Of a stretch of DNA of 64,000 nucleotides, positions 1-12,169 are shown in pieces. The position numbers and the translations under genes were made by a program. Below the pieces are notes generated by a model, which saw nothing but the letters and a program-made list of their open reading frames with translations, made no database searches and was not told the origin of the DNA. The stretch's first letter is position 1. Each line of letters starts with the position of its first letter. The DNA is taken from positions 2,232,001 through 2,296,000 of the forward strand of contig NZ_CP062005.1 in the NCBI RefSeq assembly GCF_014840935.1, read 5' to 3'. The DNA is from Halomonas sp. YLGW01 (GTDB lineage: Bacteria > Pseudomonadota > Gammaproteobacteria > Pseudomonadales > Halomonadaceae).

Positions 1-139
1 CCGGCTCGCCCTTCTTCTTCGAGATGAAGGCGATGGTGCTCTCGTCGAGGCCGGGCGGCATCGTGTCGCTTTCGATGTCAGTCACGAACCCTTGGGTATA
101 TTCGCGACGGACAAGCTGCTCCATTTCTTCACTTGCCAT
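1..139 (-). CDS. sufB: Fe-S cluster assembly scaffold protein SufB, N-terminus only
   Basis: SufB is part of the SufBCD complex that builds iron-sulfur clusters in the cytoplasm under iron limitation or oxidative stress. Only the first 46 codons are present; the gene leaves the window on the left. The visible residues include GLDESTIAFISKKKGEP, typical of the SufB N-terminus, after a short acidic start. A good ribosome site (GGGAGGAG, about 7 bases before the ATG) supports this start. It lies 50 bases downstream of the Rrf2 regulator on the same strand, so the two probably share one transcript, as in many gammaproteobacterial suf operons. Confidence 0.9.
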   Translation of the reverse strand, partial: MASEEMEQLVRREYTQGFVTDIESDTMPPGLDESTIAFISKKKGEP

Positions 140-189
140 GATCTGTCTCCTCCCGGGCAATTGGAATCGAGGAATCCGGGCGTTGTACG

Positions 190-657
190 TTAGCGACCGG
201 CCTCGCTGGCCAGGGTCACGGATTGAATGGGAAGCCTGACCGGCAACTTGATCGGCGTGGTCTCGGCCAGATGCGCCAGGGTCACGCTGTCGAGCAGGGT
301 GCGCACCGCAAGCGACACCCGTTGCCAGTTGTCGGACACCCCGCAGGTCGCGGCGAGATCGCAGTCGCCATCGTCCTGGCTGCACTCGGTCATGGCCACC
401 GGGCCTTCGATGGCGGTGATGATGTCGATGGCGCTGATCTGGGAGGCCGGCCGCGCCAGGCGGTAGCCGCCCTGGGCCCCGCGCTGAGACAGCAAGAGCC
501 CCGCCCGCACCAGCATCTTCAGCGTCTTGCTCACCGTAGGGTGCGGCAGCTGGACCGCTTCGGCCAGCTCGGCGGCGGCATGCGGCTGCTCCGGGTGACG
601 GGCGATCTGCGCCATGACCACAGCGGCATAATCGGTCAAGCGGGACAGTTTCAGCAT
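190..657 (-). CDS. Rrf2-family Fe-S sensing regulator of the suf operon
   Basis: A 155-residue Rrf2/IscR-type transcription factor, first gene of the suf operon. Residues 1-65 form the winged helix (MLKLSRLTDYAAVVM start, TVSKTLKMLVRAGLL recognition region). Three cysteines, C92, C99 and C105, match the cluster ligands of IscR (C92, C98, C104), so a [2Fe-2S] cluster is likely. The family usually represses its own operon when iron-sulfur supply is adequate. The frame stays open another 57 codons upstream, but the ATG at 657 begins the conserved domain and lies downstream of a good promoter. Function as a suf regulator is inferred from family and position. Confidence 0.92.
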   Translation of the reverse strand: MLKLSRLTDYAAVVMAQIARHPEQPHAAAELAEAVQLPHPTVSKTLKMLVRAGLLLSQRGAQGGYRLARPASQISAIDIITAIEGPVAMTECSQDDGDCDLAATCGVSDNWQRVSLAVRTLLDSVTLAHLAETTPIKLPVRLPIQSVTLASEAGR

Positions 658-724
658 GGCGGCACTCCTAGAGCGCAAGGCGCGGTGGCGGTCTGCCTGG
701 CGAGGTGGCCTCGGATTGGGGACC

Positions 725-753
725 ATTTTAGTCCTGTATAAGGACGATGTGAA
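725..753 (-). promoter_or_regulatory. Candidate sigma-70 promoter of the suf operon
   Basis: Read leftward, TTCACA (-35, 5 of 6 consensus) is followed after exactly 17 bases by TAAAAT (-10, 5 of 6). The predicted start of transcription is near 718, giving a leader of about 60 bases before the regulator ATG at 657. No start site has been measured. Confidence 0.6.
731..745. promoter_or_regulatory. 15-bp palindromic operator inside the suf promoter spacer
   Basis: GTCCT-GTATA-AGGAC is a perfect 5-bp inverted repeat around a 5-bp centre. It fills 15 of the 17 spacer bases between the -35 and -10 boxes of the suf promoter, an ideal place for a dimeric repressor. It does not match the E. coli IscR type 1 consensus. 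The adjacent Rrf2 protein is the obvious candidate ligand, but that is inference. Confidence 0.5.
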
Positions 754-817
754 GCCTTGCCCCTCGCCACCCGCCCGCCTGTCGCCAGAAAGCGGCACGA
801 TCGACGCCGATACCATC

Positions 818-836
818 AATAATGACAACTATTATT
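818..836. promoter_or_regulatory. Candidate Fur box upstream of the suf operon
   Basis: AATAATGACAACTATTATT matches the 19-bp Fur consensus GATAATGATAATCATTATC at 14 of 19 positions. It stands out as an AT-rich patch in GC-rich surroundings. It lies about 100 bp upstream of the better suf promoter, so it may act on a second, weaker promoter. Fur control of suf is known in E. coli. Confidence 0.5.
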
Positions 837-883
837 ATTTATAAATCCCATCCCCTACCCTTGCCTCAAGGCGCGAGTACCAA

Positions 884-924
884 CGCAAACACCCCCGCCG
901 GGAAGCCCGGCGGGGGTGTTTGCG
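884..924 (-). terminator. Rho-independent terminator-like hairpin after purA
   Basis: A perfect 19-bp stem (884-902 with 906-924) with a 3-base loop lies 29 bases beyond the purA stop codon. The U-rich part falls inside the distal stem and just after it, so it is not a textbook U-tract. Confidence 0.7.
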
Positions 925-953
925 ATCAGTCAGCGCGCGGTGGACGCGCCGGC

Positions 954-3483
<2,530 letters not shown>

Positions 3484-3621
3484 GATCTGTCCTGCCAAGG
3501 TTGAATGGCCTATCCGGGCGCCGACCGGAATCACGAAATCTCTTAAAGGCCGCTATATCATCCACGGCCCCGAGTCGTCTGACTCACGGAAACGGTGTCG
3601 CCTGACTCGCGGCAACGCCCA

Positions 3622-3645
3622 CAAAAAAACCGGGCAACGCCCGGT
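3622..3645 (-). terminator. Terminator after hflC
   Basis: A 7-bp stem ACCGGGC / GCCCGGT with a 3-base loop is followed leftward by seven Ts. It lies between hflC and hisZ and should end the hfq-hflXKC transcript. Confidence 0.75.
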
Positions 3646-3681
3646 CTCAGGATTCTACCACGTTTGTGTCGGTGATGAACC

Positions 3682-3710
3682 CTGAGCGGGGCGCTCATCG
3701 CCCCGCTCAG
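3682..3710 (-). terminator. Second strong hairpin after hflC
   Basis: A perfect 12-bp stem (3682-3693 with 3699-3710, loop 3694-3698) begins 34 bases after the hflC stop codon. It has no U-tract, so it may protect the 3' end or assist the terminator just downstream. Confidence 0.5.
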
Positions 3711-3743
3711 CGTGCCCGGCATCGCCTGCCTAGGCGAGCACGG

Positions 3744-4628
3744 TCACTCGCCGCCCTGAGGCGACGGGCTCTTGAGGTAGCGGAAGAAGTCGCTCGACGG
3801 ATCGAGCACCATCATGTTGCCGCCCCCGCCGAAGCTCTCGCGGTAGGCGTCGAGGCTACGCCAGAAGGAGTAGAACTCCTCATCCTGCTGATAGGCATCG
3901 GAATAGATCGCCGCGGCCTCGGCATCACCCTCACCGCGCAGCGTCTCGGAGCGGGACTGAGCCTGCGCCAGCAGCACCTGACGACGACGATCGGCATTGG
4001 CGCGGATACGCTCGGACTCTTCCTGGCCCTGCGCACGCCATTCCCGCGCCTGACGCTCACGTTCGGAGCGCATGCGCGAGTAGACCGCCGAGGAGACGTC
4101 TTCCGGCAGATCGATACGCTTGACGCGGATATCGCGGATCGCCACGCCAAGCTCGTCGCGCATCAGGCTGTCGAGCTCCTGGGTCGGACCGGTCATCAGG
4201 TCATCGCGTCGCTCGGAGATGATCTGCTGCAGGTTCAGGCGGCCGAACTGGTTACGCAGGCTCTCGTCGACGCGGGGCTGAATCAGGCGTACGGCCATCA
4301 TCTCGTCTCCGGCGGTAGCCTCGTAGTAGCGGGTCGGGTTCACCACCTGCCACTTGACGTAGGAGTCGACGATCACCGCCTTCTGCTCGAGGGTCAGGTA
4401 GCGGCTGGCGTCGGTATCCAGCGTGAGCACACGGGTATCGAAGGTCCTCACCGTCTGGGTGATCGGAATCTTCACGTGCAGGCCAGGCTGAATGTTCTCC
4501 TCGATGACCTCACCGAAGCGCAGCTTAACCGCACGCTCGGTCTCATCGACGATGTACAGGCTGTTACTGGCCAACCAGGCGACGGCTGCGAGGCCGCCGA
4601 CGATCAGCAGGGAGCGATTATTGATCAT
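3744..4628 (-). CDS. hflC: HflC, SPFH-family regulator of the FtsH protease
   Basis: HflC forms with HflK a large inner-membrane complex around FtsH and modulates its proteolysis. The 294-residue protein has one N-terminal membrane segment (about residues 5-22, LLIVGGLAAVAWLASNSLY) and then the band-7/SPFH domain (IVDETERAVKLRFGEV onward). The ATG overlaps the hflK stop codon as TAATG, which means translational coupling. It is the last gene of the operon and is followed by two hairpins. Confidence 0.96.
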   Translation of the reverse strand: MINNRSLLIVGGLAAVAWLASNSLYIVDETERAVKLRFGEVIEENIQPGLHVKIPITQTVRTFDTRVLTLDTDASRYLTLEQKAVIVDSYVKWQVVNPTRYYEATAGDEMMAVRLIQPRVDESLRNQFGRLNLQQIISERRDDLMTGPTQELDSLMRDELGVAIRDIRVKRIDLPEDVSSAVYSRMRSERERQAREWRAQGQEESERIRANADRRRQVLLAQAQSRSETLRGEGDAEAAAIYSDAYQQDEEFYSFWRSLDAYRESFGGGGNMMVLDPSSDFFRYLKSPSPQGGE

Positions 4629-5860
4629 TACCGGCCCTCCCTCTGGATACCGCTGGTGCTATTGCTGGAACCTGAACTGCGACTGGACTGCTGGCCCTGG
4701 CCACGCAGGCGCTCCAGCAGCTGAGGGTCGATATCCTGAGCATTGGCATCCTGGTTGTTCTGACCGCTCTGCCCCGACTTGCTGCCCGAACGCAGCTGAT
4801 CCAGCGGCAGGTACATCATCGGGCTGGACTCGGCATCGACCAGCACCTTGTCGGTACGGCCCAACACTTCGCTCATGGTGTCGAGGTAGAGGCGTTCACG
4901 CATCACACCCGGAGCGCCCTTGTACTGGGTCAGCAGCGAATTGAAGCGGTTGGCCTTACCCTGCGCCTCGGCCACCACCGATTCCCGATAGCCCTGGCCC
5001 TGTTCGATCAGACGCTGCGCCTGCCCCTGGGCGGCGGGAATGATCGCGTTGGCATAGGCCATGGCCTCGTTGATGGTGCGCTGGCGATCCTCGCGGGCAC
5101 GAATCACATCATCGAAGGCGTCCTGCACAGCATCCGGCGGCGCGGTCGATTCGATGTTGATGGTCTGCAAGAGCAGCCCCGTGCCATAGCTGTCCAGATA
5201 GGACTGCAGGCGACTGCTCACCGCACTGCCGAGGATCTCACGACCGGAGGTCAGGATATCGATCATCTCGGTGCCGCCGACCACATGGCGAAGCGCGGAG
5301 TCCAGGGCATTCTCGAGACTCACCTCGGGATTGCGGACATTAAGCACGAAATCACGCGGATTGGAGACCTGATACTGAGCCGAGATCTCGACGGATACGA
5401 TGTTCTCGTCTTCGGTCAGCATCGACTGTGTCTGGGTCAGGGAACGCACCCGGGTCACGTTGACCATGCGCACCTCATCCACCAGCGGCGGATTCCAGTG
5501 CAGGCCCGGCGTCACGATCTCCTGGAACTTGCCGAAGCGCAGCACCACCCCGCGCTCGGACTGATCGACCAGATAGAAGCCCGACGCGGCCCAGACGGCC
5601 AACGCGATCACGATCAAGAGGCCCGGCAAGGCGAAGGTATTGCGGCGACCGCCTCCCGGCTTGCCTCCGCCGCCGCCCCGCTTGCCGCGCCCACCCAGCA
5701 GACCATTGATCTTGTCCTGGAACTTCTTCAGGGCTTCGTCGAGGTCGGGAGGCCCCTGATTGTTGCCTCCACCCCCATTGCCGCCGCCGCTCCCGCCGCG
5801 CCGGCCGCCCCCGCTCCAGGGGTCGTGCTGGTTGCCTCCACCAGGCTCATTCCAAGCCAT
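4628..5860 (-). CDS. hflK: HflK, SPFH-family regulator of the FtsH protease
   Basis: Partner of HflC in the HflKC-FtsH complex. The product is 410 residues: a glycine-rich cytoplasmic N-terminus (residues 1-75), one membrane segment (about 75-97), and an SPFH domain beginning at YLVDQSERGVVLRFG. The C-terminal tail is rich in Q, S and N. The ATG at 5860 opens MAWNEPGGGNQHDPW, the normal HflK start; the longer upstream frame has no family similarity. It ends overlapping hflC by one base. Confidence 0.96.
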   Translation of the reverse strand: MAWNEPGGGNQHDPWSGGGRRGGSGGGNGGGGNNQGPPDLDEALKKFQDKINGLLGGRGKRGGGGGKPGGGRRNTFALPGLLIVIALAVWAASGFYLVDQSERGVVLRFGKFQEIVTPGLHWNPPLVDEVRMVNVTRVRSLTQTQSMLTEDENIVSVEISAQYQVSNPRDFVLNVRNPEVSLENALDSALRHVVGGTEMIDILTSGREILGSAVSSRLQSYLDSYGTGLLLQTINIESTAPPDAVQDAFDDVIRAREDRQRTINEAMAYANAIIPAAQGQAQRLIEQGQGYRESVVAEAQGKANRFNSLLTQYKGAPGVMRERLYLDTMSEVLGRTDKVLVDAESSPMMYLPLDQLRSGSKSGQSGQNNQDANAQDIDPQLLERLRGQGQQSSRSSGSSNSTSGIQREGR

Positions 5861-6014
5861 ACGTACTCTCCACTCTGCGTTGACTGCGTCCTGCGCCGAG
5901 GCGAAACCTCGACGCGACATGCGATGCGATCGTCATGCCCTGTTCGGTTGCCCGGCCATACTGCCGGCAGCGGCAAAAACCATCTTGCCCTGTCGGGCGG
6001 GTATCAGAAAACCC

Positions 6015-7331
6015 TTATGGCTCCCAGACCGGCTTTTCCTGCTCCTCGGGCGGCAAATAGGCCTCGGCCCTTTCACCGAGGCGTGCCATCAGCTGCATGA
6101 ACTCGCGCCTGGGCAGGCGAATGTCGAGCAGCGAGCGGCCCTGCTCATCGAAACGCTCCTCGCGCACCGCACCCAGCTCGTGCAGGCCGGCGCGCAGCTT
6201 GCCCTGCTCCGGCGCCAGCGCCAGAGAGGTATCGAGCACGTCCTCGGCGAGGCACTCGGACAGCGCCTGCTGGAGCAGATCGAGGCCCAGGCCCTGTTGC
6301 GCCGAGACCCATACCGACACCGGGCGGCCCTCGCCGTCGCGCTCGATACGCGGCGCGCTGTCGAACAGGTCGATCTTGTTCATCACCCGCAGGCACGGCA
6401 CCTCATCGGCCCCGATCTCCTCGAGCACGCCTTCGACCTGGGCCACGTTGAGCTCACGATCCGGGTCGGCGGCATCGATCACGTGCACCAGCAGGCTGGC
6501 CTCGGCGGCTTCCTGCAGGGTGGCACGGAAGGCCTCGACCAGCTTGTGGGGCAGGTGGCGGATGAAGCCCACGGTATCGGCCAGCACCACCGGCCCCACG
6601 TCCTCGATCTCGAGCCGACGCAGGGTCGGGTCGAGGGTCGCGAACAGCTGGTCGGCGGCGTAGACGCTGGCCTCGGTCACGCTGTTGAACAGCGTCGACT
6701 TGCCGGCGTTGGTGTAGCCCACCAGCGAGACGCTGGGAATCTCCGCACGCGCCCGGGCGCGGCGATTCTGCTCGCGTTGGGAGCGGACCTTGTCGAGGCG
6801 CTTGTGAATCGCCTTGATGCGTCCGCGCAACAGGCGACGGTCGGTCTCGAGTTGCGTCTCGCCGGGGCCACGCAGGCCGATGCCGCCCTTCTGGCGCTCG
6901 AGGTGGGTCCAGCCACGCACCAGGCGCGTGGACATGTACTCGAGCTGCGCCAGTTCGACCTGCAGCTTGCCTTCATGGGTGCGCGCACGCTGGGCGAAGA
7001 TGTCGAGGATCAGCCCGGTACGGTCGAGCACCCGGCACTTCAACGCCTGCTCGACGTTGCGCTGCTGGGAAGGACTCAGGGCATGATTGAAGATCACCAG
7101 CTCGGCATGGTGAATCTCGCGCAGCTCCTTGAGCTCCTCGAGCTTGCCACTGCCGATGAAGGTGCGGGAATCGGGCCGGCTCCGGCTGCCCTGCATCAGG
7201 GTAGCCGGCTCGGCACCGGCGGAGCGCACCAGCTCGAGGAATTCCCCCGGGTCTTCGCGCTCCTGCTCGTCCTGGAAGTCGACATGGACGAGGATCGCCG
7301 TCTCTCCGGCGTCGGGACGTTCAAAAAACAA
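6015..7331 (-). CDS. hflX: GTPase HflX, ribosome rescue and splitting factor
   Basis: HflX is a ribosome-associated GTPase that splits stalled or stressed 70S ribosomes. The 438-residue protein has the N-terminal HflX domain, the family signature GWTHLERQKGGIGLRGPGE, and the GTPase motifs GYTNAGKST (G1), DTVGF (G3) and NKID (G4). The start is TTG, preceded by GAGG six bases upstream; no in-frame ATG precedes the conserved MFFERPDAGE start. It lies 14 bases after hfq, in the classic hfq-hflX-hflK-hflC order. Confidence 0.95.
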   Translation of the reverse strand: MFFERPDAGETAILVHVDFQDEQEREDPGEFLELVRSAGAEPATLMQGSRSRPDSRTFIGSGKLEELKELREIHHAELVIFNHALSPSQQRNVEQALKCRVLDRTGLILDIFAQRARTHEGKLQVELAQLEYMSTRLVRGWTHLERQKGGIGLRGPGETQLETDRRLLRGRIKAIHKRLDKVRSQREQNRRARARAEIPSVSLVGYTNAGKSTLFNSVTEASVYAADQLFATLDPTLRRLEIEDVGPVVLADTVGFIRHLPHKLVEAFRATLQEAAEASLLVHVIDAADPDRELNVAQVEGVLEEIGADEVPCLRVMNKIDLFDSAPRIERDGEGRPVSVWVSAQQGLGLDLLQQALSECLAEDVLDTSLALAPEQGKLRAGLHELGAVREERFDEQGRSLLDIRLPRREFMQLMARLGERAEAYLPPEEQEKPVWEP

Positions 7332-7345
7332 TCAGTACCTCGTGA

Positions 7346-7591
7346 TCAGCTTTCCTGGGCCACCGCAGGGTCCTGGGCGGGCAGGCGCACGTTGCGCGAC
7401 GGCACGACCGTCGAGATTGCGTGCTTGTACACCATCTGGCTGACGGTATTACGCAGCAGGATCACGAACTGGTCGAAGGACTCGATCTGTCCCTGCAGCT
7501 TGATACCGTTGACCAAGAAGATCGATACCGGAATGCGCTCCTTGCGCAGGATGTTCAGGTACGGGTCTTGGAGGGATTGCCCCTTGGACAT
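7346..7591 (-). CDS. hfq: RNA chaperone Hfq
   Basis: Hfq is a hexameric Sm-like protein that pairs small RNAs with mRNAs and affects their stability. The 81-residue product has the canonical start [20 protein letters not shown], the Sm1 motif region ([16 protein letters not shown]) and the Sm2 motif [12 protein letters not shown]. The C-terminal tail is short compared with E. coli Hfq (102 residues), as in pseudomonads. It lies between miaA and hflX. Confidence 0.98.
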   Translation of the reverse strand: MSKGQSLQDPYLNILRKERIPVSIFLVNGIKLQGQIESFDQFVILLRNTVSQMVYKHAISTVVPSRNVRLPAQDPAVAQES

Positions 7592-7719
7592 TTTGCTCTC
7601 CCTAATCTGTCTCTTAGCTTGATGTCGTTTTTATCGGCCCCGGTGCAGGCTTGGCCCTTCCGTGGCACGGGTCGTGTGCGGTTCGAAAAGTGCGAACCAA
7701 TCCAACCGCCTATCTTACG

Positions 7720-8685
7720 CTATGTCCCGCAGCGGCGCACGAGATTCAGGACCTCGTCGAGCAGGGCTGCGCCCTGGCTATCGAGCCAGTGCAGGTCAGG
7801 CCAGCGCCGCAGCCAGGTCAGCTGGCGCTTGGCCAGCTGCCGGGTCGCGATCACCCCGCGCTCGCGAAGCTCCTCCCGACCGTAGTGGCCCTCCAGATGC
7901 TCCCAAGCCTGACGATAACCGACGCTCTTCATCGAGGGCAGTCCCGGATGCAGGTCGGCTCGCTCGCGCAGGGCGGCGACTTCCTCGAGGAAGCCCTGGG
8001 CCAGCATGGCATCGAAGCGCCGGGCAATGCGGGCATGCAGCACGCTGCGATCCGCAGGGGACACGGCGATGGACAGCGTACGATAGGGAAAGGTTTCACG
8101 ACGCTGCTCGCGCCACAGCGCCGTCATCGAACGACCAGTGATGCGCTGCACTTCCAGCGCCCGCATCAGCCGCTGGGGATCGTTGGCATGGATGCGCGCC
8201 GCCGAGTCCGGATCGACTTCGGCGAGCGCCTCATGCACCGCGGAAAGCCCCCGTTCGGCGGCCAGCGCCTCGATGCCGGCGCGCACCTCGGGGTCACTGC
8301 TCGGCAGGTTGGCCACCCCCTCGGTGAGGTGCTTGTAATACATCATGGTGCCGCCGACCAGCAGCGGAATGCCGCCGGCCTGGCTGATGGCGGCCATCTC
8401 GCCCAGCGCATCCTGGCGAAAGTCCTCCGCCGAGTAGGGCTCGGCGGGATCGCGAATATCGATCAGGCGATGCGGTGCCCGGGCCAGCTCCTCGGGGCTC
8501 GGTTTGGCGGTACCGATGTCCATGCCGCGATAGACCATCGCCGAGTCGACGCTGATCAGCTCACAGCCCAGGCGCTCGTGCAGCGCCATCGCCAGGTCGG
8601 TCTTGCCCGCCGCGGTGGGGCCCATCAGCAGGATCGCCAGCGGGCGATCATCCGCCTCACCGTTCGTTGTCATCGTGCTCATCAT
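7720..8685 (-). CDS. miaA: tRNA dimethylallyltransferase MiaA
   Basis: Adds the isopentenyl group to A37 of tRNAs that read UNN codons. The 321-residue protein has the P-loop [11 protein letters not shown], then [18 protein letters not shown] and the [11 protein letters not shown] segment typical of MiaA. The ATG at 8685 overlaps the mutL TGA stop as ATGATGA, so translation is probably coupled; a second ATG at 8682 is equally possible. About 130 bases separate it from hfq, room for an hfq promoter as known in E. coli. Confidence 0.96.
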   Translation of the reverse strand: MMSTMTTNGEADDRPLAILLMGPTAAGKTDLAMALHERLGCELISVDSAMVYRGMDIGTAKPSPEELARAPHRLIDIRDPAEPYSAEDFRQDALGEMAAISQAGGIPLLVGGTMMYYKHLTEGVANLPSSDPEVRAGIEALAAERGLSAVHEALAEVDPDSAARIHANDPQRLMRALEVQRITGRSMTALWREQRRETFPYRTLSIAVSPADRSVLHARIARRFDAMLAQGFLEEVAALRERADLHPGLPSMKSVGYRQAWEHLEGHYGREELRERGVIATRQLAKRQLTWLRRWPDLHWLDSQGAALLDEVLNLVRRCGT

Positions 8686-10661
8686 TGCCCCCGCAGGAAA
8701 CGCTTGTCGAGCTCGTGCATCGACATCTCGAACCAGGTCGGACGGCCGTGATTGCACTGTCCGCTGCGCTCGGTGCGCTCCATGTCGCGCAGCAGGGCAT
8801 TCATCTCGGCGATCGACAGCCGGCGGTTGGCGCGCACGCTGCCGTGGCAGGCCATGGTGGAAAGCAGCTCGTTGATTTGGGCCTCGAGGCGGTCCGAGCG
8901 GCCGTAGCGCTCGAGATCGCCGAGCATGTCACGAATCAGCGGCTCGACATCCGCATCGGCCAGCAGAGTCGGCACCTGACGCACCAGCAGCGTCTCGGGG
9001 CCGGCCACGTCGAGCTCGACCCCAAGGCGGGTGAAGGCCTCGCGCTCGGCCTCGGCGGTGGCCACCTCGGCAGGACTCGCCGCCAGCGACACCGGTACCA
9101 GCAGCGGCTGAGCCTCCAGGGCATCGCCGTGCACCTGCGTCTTCATGCGCTCGTAGGTGATCCGTTCGTGGGCGGCGTGCATGTCCACCACCACCATGCC
9201 CCGCTCGGTCTGGGCGAGAATATAGACCCCGTGCAGCTGGGCCACGGCGTAGCCCATGGGGGGCGCCTGGGTGGCATCGTCTTCGGCCATGGGCGGCACG
9301 GGCGTCCGGGCGGCCCTGGCCTCCTCCCGCTCGGCCAGCGCCGTGCCGGCGGCCACGCCTCCCGGCGGGCTGGCCTGGGGGGTCAGCAGGCTCTCTTCAT
9401 GATCCGGGTGCAGGGCATGATAGCCCGCCATGAACTCGCGGACCTTGCTGGCGCCGGGGTGGCGCTCCTCACTTGCCGGACGCAGCGCCATCGGTTGCTG
9501 TTGCCAGCGACCGCCCTCACCCGCCTCGTTGGCTTCACTCGCCTGACCGGCAGCCGCCCCCATCCGGGGAGAGCCCTGCGCGTCAACCGCGGCCGCAGCG
9601 CTCGCCTCCTCCCCGCTGCCTTCCGAGCCGGGAGCGTCGCTGTTGGGGCGCACCTCGCCCAGTGCCCGATGCAGGCTCGAGAACAGGAAGTCGTGCACCA
9701 GCCGGCCATCGCGGAAGCGCACCTCGTGCTTGGTGGGGTGCACATTGACATCGACCACCGAGGGGTCGAGCTCCAGGTAGAGCACGAACACCGGGTGGCG
9801 GCCGTGGAAGAGCACGTCCCGATAGGCCTGACGGACCGCGTGCGCCACCAGACGGTCACGCACCACCCGGCCGTTGACGAAGAAATACTGCTGATCCGCC
9901 TGGGCTCGGGCATGGGTCGGCAGACCCACCCAGCCCGAGAGACGCAGGCCGCTGGCCTCGATATCCAGGTGCAGGGCGTTGTCCAGGAACTTGCGGCCGA
10001 GCAGTGCCCCGATACGCCGCTCCCGGGAGGCATCGTCATCGCCGGGGCGCAGCTGGTGGAGGGTCTTCTGGTTGTGGCGCAGGGTCCAGCCGATGTCGAA
10101 GCGCGACAGGGCCAGACGCCGGAAGGCCTCCTCGACGTGGCCGAACTCGGTCTTCTCGGTGCGCAGGAACTTGCGCCGCGCCGGGGTATTGAAGAACAGA
10201 TCCCGCACGATCACCGAGGTGCCGCGAGGATGCGGGGCCGGGGTGACACGGGCTTCCATGCGCCGGCCCTCGGCCACTACCCGCCAGCCCTCGCGAGGAT
10301 CATCGCTGACGTTCGAGGTCAGCTCCAGCCGCGAGACCGCACTGATGGAGGCCAGCGCCTCGCCACGAAAACCGAGGCTCGCCACCCCCTCGAGGTCGTC
10401 GAGGGAGGTGATCTTGCTGGTCGCGTGGCGAGCCAGCGCCAGCGGCAGGTCGCTTTCGCCGATGCCCGAGCCATCGTCACGCACCTTGATCAGCCGGGCA
10501 CCGCCCGCCTCGAGCTCCAGTTCGATGCGCCGGCTGCCGGCATCGATGGCATTCTCGACGAGTTCCTTGATCACCGAGGCGGGGCGCTCGACCACCTCAC
10601 CGGCGGAGATCTGGTTGGCCAGGCGCGGATCGAGCACCTGGATGGCATGCCTGTCTGTCAT
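8682..10661 (-). CDS. mutL: DNA mismatch repair protein MutL, endonuclease-type
   Basis: MutL links MutS mismatch recognition to strand removal. The 659-residue protein has the GHKL ATPase motifs [14 protein letters not shown] and FRGEALASI in the N-terminal 330 residues. A long low-complexity linker (about 340-465) follows, then a C-terminal dimerization domain. Unlike E. coli MutL, the C-terminal domain carries [12 protein letters not shown] (residues 493-504), which fits the metal-binding endonuclease motif DQHA(X)2E(X)4E except for Q to M. CNHGRP near the end fits the zinc-site motif. The start at 10661 opens the conserved [12 protein letters not shown]. It overlaps miaA. Confidence 0.97.
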   Translation of the reverse strand: MTDRHAIQVLDPRLANQISAGEVVERPASVIKELVENAIDAGSRRIELELEAGGARLIKVRDDGSGIGESDLPLALARHATSKITSLDDLEGVASLGFRGEALASISAVSRLELTSNVSDDPREGWRVVAEGRRMEARVTPAPHPRGTSVIVRDLFFNTPARRKFLRTEKTEFGHVEEAFRRLALSRFDIGWTLRHNQKTLHQLRPGDDDASRERRIGALLGRKFLDNALHLDIEASGLRLSGWVGLPTHARAQADQQYFFVNGRVVRDRLVAHAVRQAYRDVLFHGRHPVFVLYLELDPSVVDVNVHPTKHEVRFRDGRLVHDFLFSSLHRALGEVRPNSDAPGSEGSGEEASAAAAVDAQGSPRMGAAAGQASEANEAGEGGRWQQQPMALRPASEERHPGASKVREFMAGYHALHPDHEESLLTPQASPPGGVAAGTALAEREEARAARTPVPPMAEDDATQAPPMGYAVAQLHGVYILAQTERGMVVVDMHAAHERITYERMKTQVHGDALEAQPLLVPVSLAASPAEVATAEAEREAFTRLGVELDVAGPETLLVRQVPTLLADADVEPLIRDMLGDLERYGRSDRLEAQINELLSTMACHGSVRANRRLSIAEMNALLRDMERTERSGQCNHGRPTWFEMSMHELDKRFLRGQ

Positions 10662-10741
10662 AGCATCTCTGATATTACTGAAAGGGAGCCGCCCGTGGCC
10701 GCCGCGCGACTGCACGGCACCTGCCCCGCGGGCGGCGCAGC

Positions 10742-12169
10742 TCAGGAGTTCGGAATGCGCAGCACCTGTCCCACCCGAATGGCATCCCCATTGATCTCGT
10801 TGGCCTGCTTGAGCATGGCCAGCGACACCTGATGGCGGGCGGCGATCTCGGAAAGCGTATCACCGGGCTGGATGCGGTACTCGTTGCTGGCTTGGCCGCG
10901 GCCCTGATCCCGCCGCCAGGCCAACAGGCTACCCGGCGGCGGATTGCGCGAGAAGTGCGCCTCGATACCCGAGAAGACCGCCTGCGCCAGCCCCCGCTGA
11001 TGCGAGGGATCCCGCAGGCGACGCTCTTCCTGGGGGTTGGAGATGAAGCCGGTCTCGACCAGCAGCGAGGGAATGTCCGGCGACTTCAGGACCACGAAAC
11101 CCGCCTGCTCGACTCGCGGCTTGTGCAGCGGATTGACCCGCTTGAGGCGATCGAGCACCTGCCCACCGATGGCCAGGGAATCATTGAGGGTCGCCGTCAT
11201 GGTCAGGTCCAGGAGCACCCCCCGCAGCACCTCGTCCTTGTCACGGAGCGACAGGTTGCCGTCCACACCGCCGATCAGGTCGGCCCGGTTCTCGCTGTCG
11301 GCGAGCCACTTGGCGGTCTCCGAGGTAGCCCCCCGCTGCGACAGGGCGAACACCGAACTGCCCTTGGGCCGCGCGCTGGAGAAGGCATCGGCATGGATCG
11401 AGACGAAGAAGTCGGCCTTCTGTTCGCGGGCGATGCGGGTCCGCTCCCGCAGGCCGATATAGTAGTCGCCGTCACGAATCAGCACGCCGCGAAAGCCGGG
11501 CGCGTCGTCGATGATGCGCTTCAGCACGCGGGCGATGTCGAGCACCACGTCCTTCTCGCGGGTACCGCTGCCGCCGATGGCTCCCGGGTCCTCGCCGCCA
11601 TGGCCGGCATCCACGGCGATGATGATGTCGCGCTTGGGATGCGGAGCGGCCTTGGCCTGACCGGTCGATGCCGCCGGCCGGGCATCCTGCTGCTGGGCAC
11701 GGATCATGTCCTCGATGGGATCCTCGACCGGGCTCTCCCCCGGGTACTCGAGATCCACCACCAGACGGTGACCGTACTGATCGTTGGGGCTCAGGGAAAA
11801 GTGGCGGGGCTCGACGCGACGCGCGAGGTCCAGCACCACCCGAAGGTCGTCGCCATCGCGCACCCCGGTGCGCACGGCGGTGATGGCGCTGCCCTCCAGG
11901 TTCAGGGCCCCGCTGTCGGTCTCGAGTCGACTGTCGACGAGATCGATCACCAGCCGGTCGGGGCTGTCCAGGGTGAAGACGTCCGCCTCGACCGGCGAGG
12001 ACAGATCGAACACCAGGCGCGCATGATCGGGTGCCGCCCACAGACGCAGGTTGTCCACGTCGGCGGCCATGACGGAGCCCCCGCCCAGCGCCGCCAGCAG
12101 GCCGGCCGCCGCGACCAGCGGCCTCAGGCCGCGATGCCCCCGACCGAGAAGGGTAGCGATCCAGTTCAT
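10742..12169 (-). CDS. amiB: N-acetylmuramoyl-L-alanine amidase (AmiB/AmiC type) with AMIN and LysM domains
   Basis: Periplasmic zinc amidase that cuts peptide stems from murein during cell separation. The 475-residue protein has a signal peptide (residues 1-36, cleavage near VMAAD), an AMIN domain that targets the septum (about 37-145), a basic/Q-rich linker, the Amidase_3 domain (about 183-405: [29 protein letters not shown]), and a C-terminal LysM repeat (about 430-474: [18 protein letters not shown]). The ATG overlaps the tsaE stop as ATGA. The position upstream of mutL is that of E. coli amiB. Confidence 0.94.
   Translation of the reverse strand: MNWIATLLGRGHRGLRPLVAAAGLLAALGGGSVMAADVDNLRLWAAPDHARLVFDLSSPVEADVFTLDSPDRLVIDLVDSRLETDSGALNLEGSAITAVRTGVRDGDDLRVVLDLARRVEPRHFSLSPNDQYGHRLVVDLEYPGESPVEDPIEDMIRAQQQDARPAASTGQAKAAPHPKRDIIIAVDAGHGGEDPGAIGGSGTREKDVVLDIARVLKRIIDDAPGFRGVLIRDGDYYIGLRERTRIAREQKADFFVSIHADAFSSARPKGSSVFALSQRGATSETAKWLADSENRADLIGGVDGNLSLRDKDEVLRGVLLDLTMTATLNDSLAIGGQVLDRLKRVNPLHKPRVEQAGFVVLKSPDIPSLLVETGFISNPQEERRLRDPSHQRGLAQAVFSGIEAHFSRNPPPGSLLAWRRDQGRGQASNEYRIQPGDTLSEIAARHQVSLAMLKQANEINGDAIRVGQVLRIPNS

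Noticed and set aside
731-745. Suf operator considered as an IscR type 1 site
   Set aside because: The arms GTCCT/AGGAC do not fit the GACT-N6-AGTC core of that consensus, so only a generic operator is called.
8667-10832. A 721-codon plus-strand frame opposite mutL
   Set aside because: Mirror frame of mutL with no recognisable domain or ribosome site.
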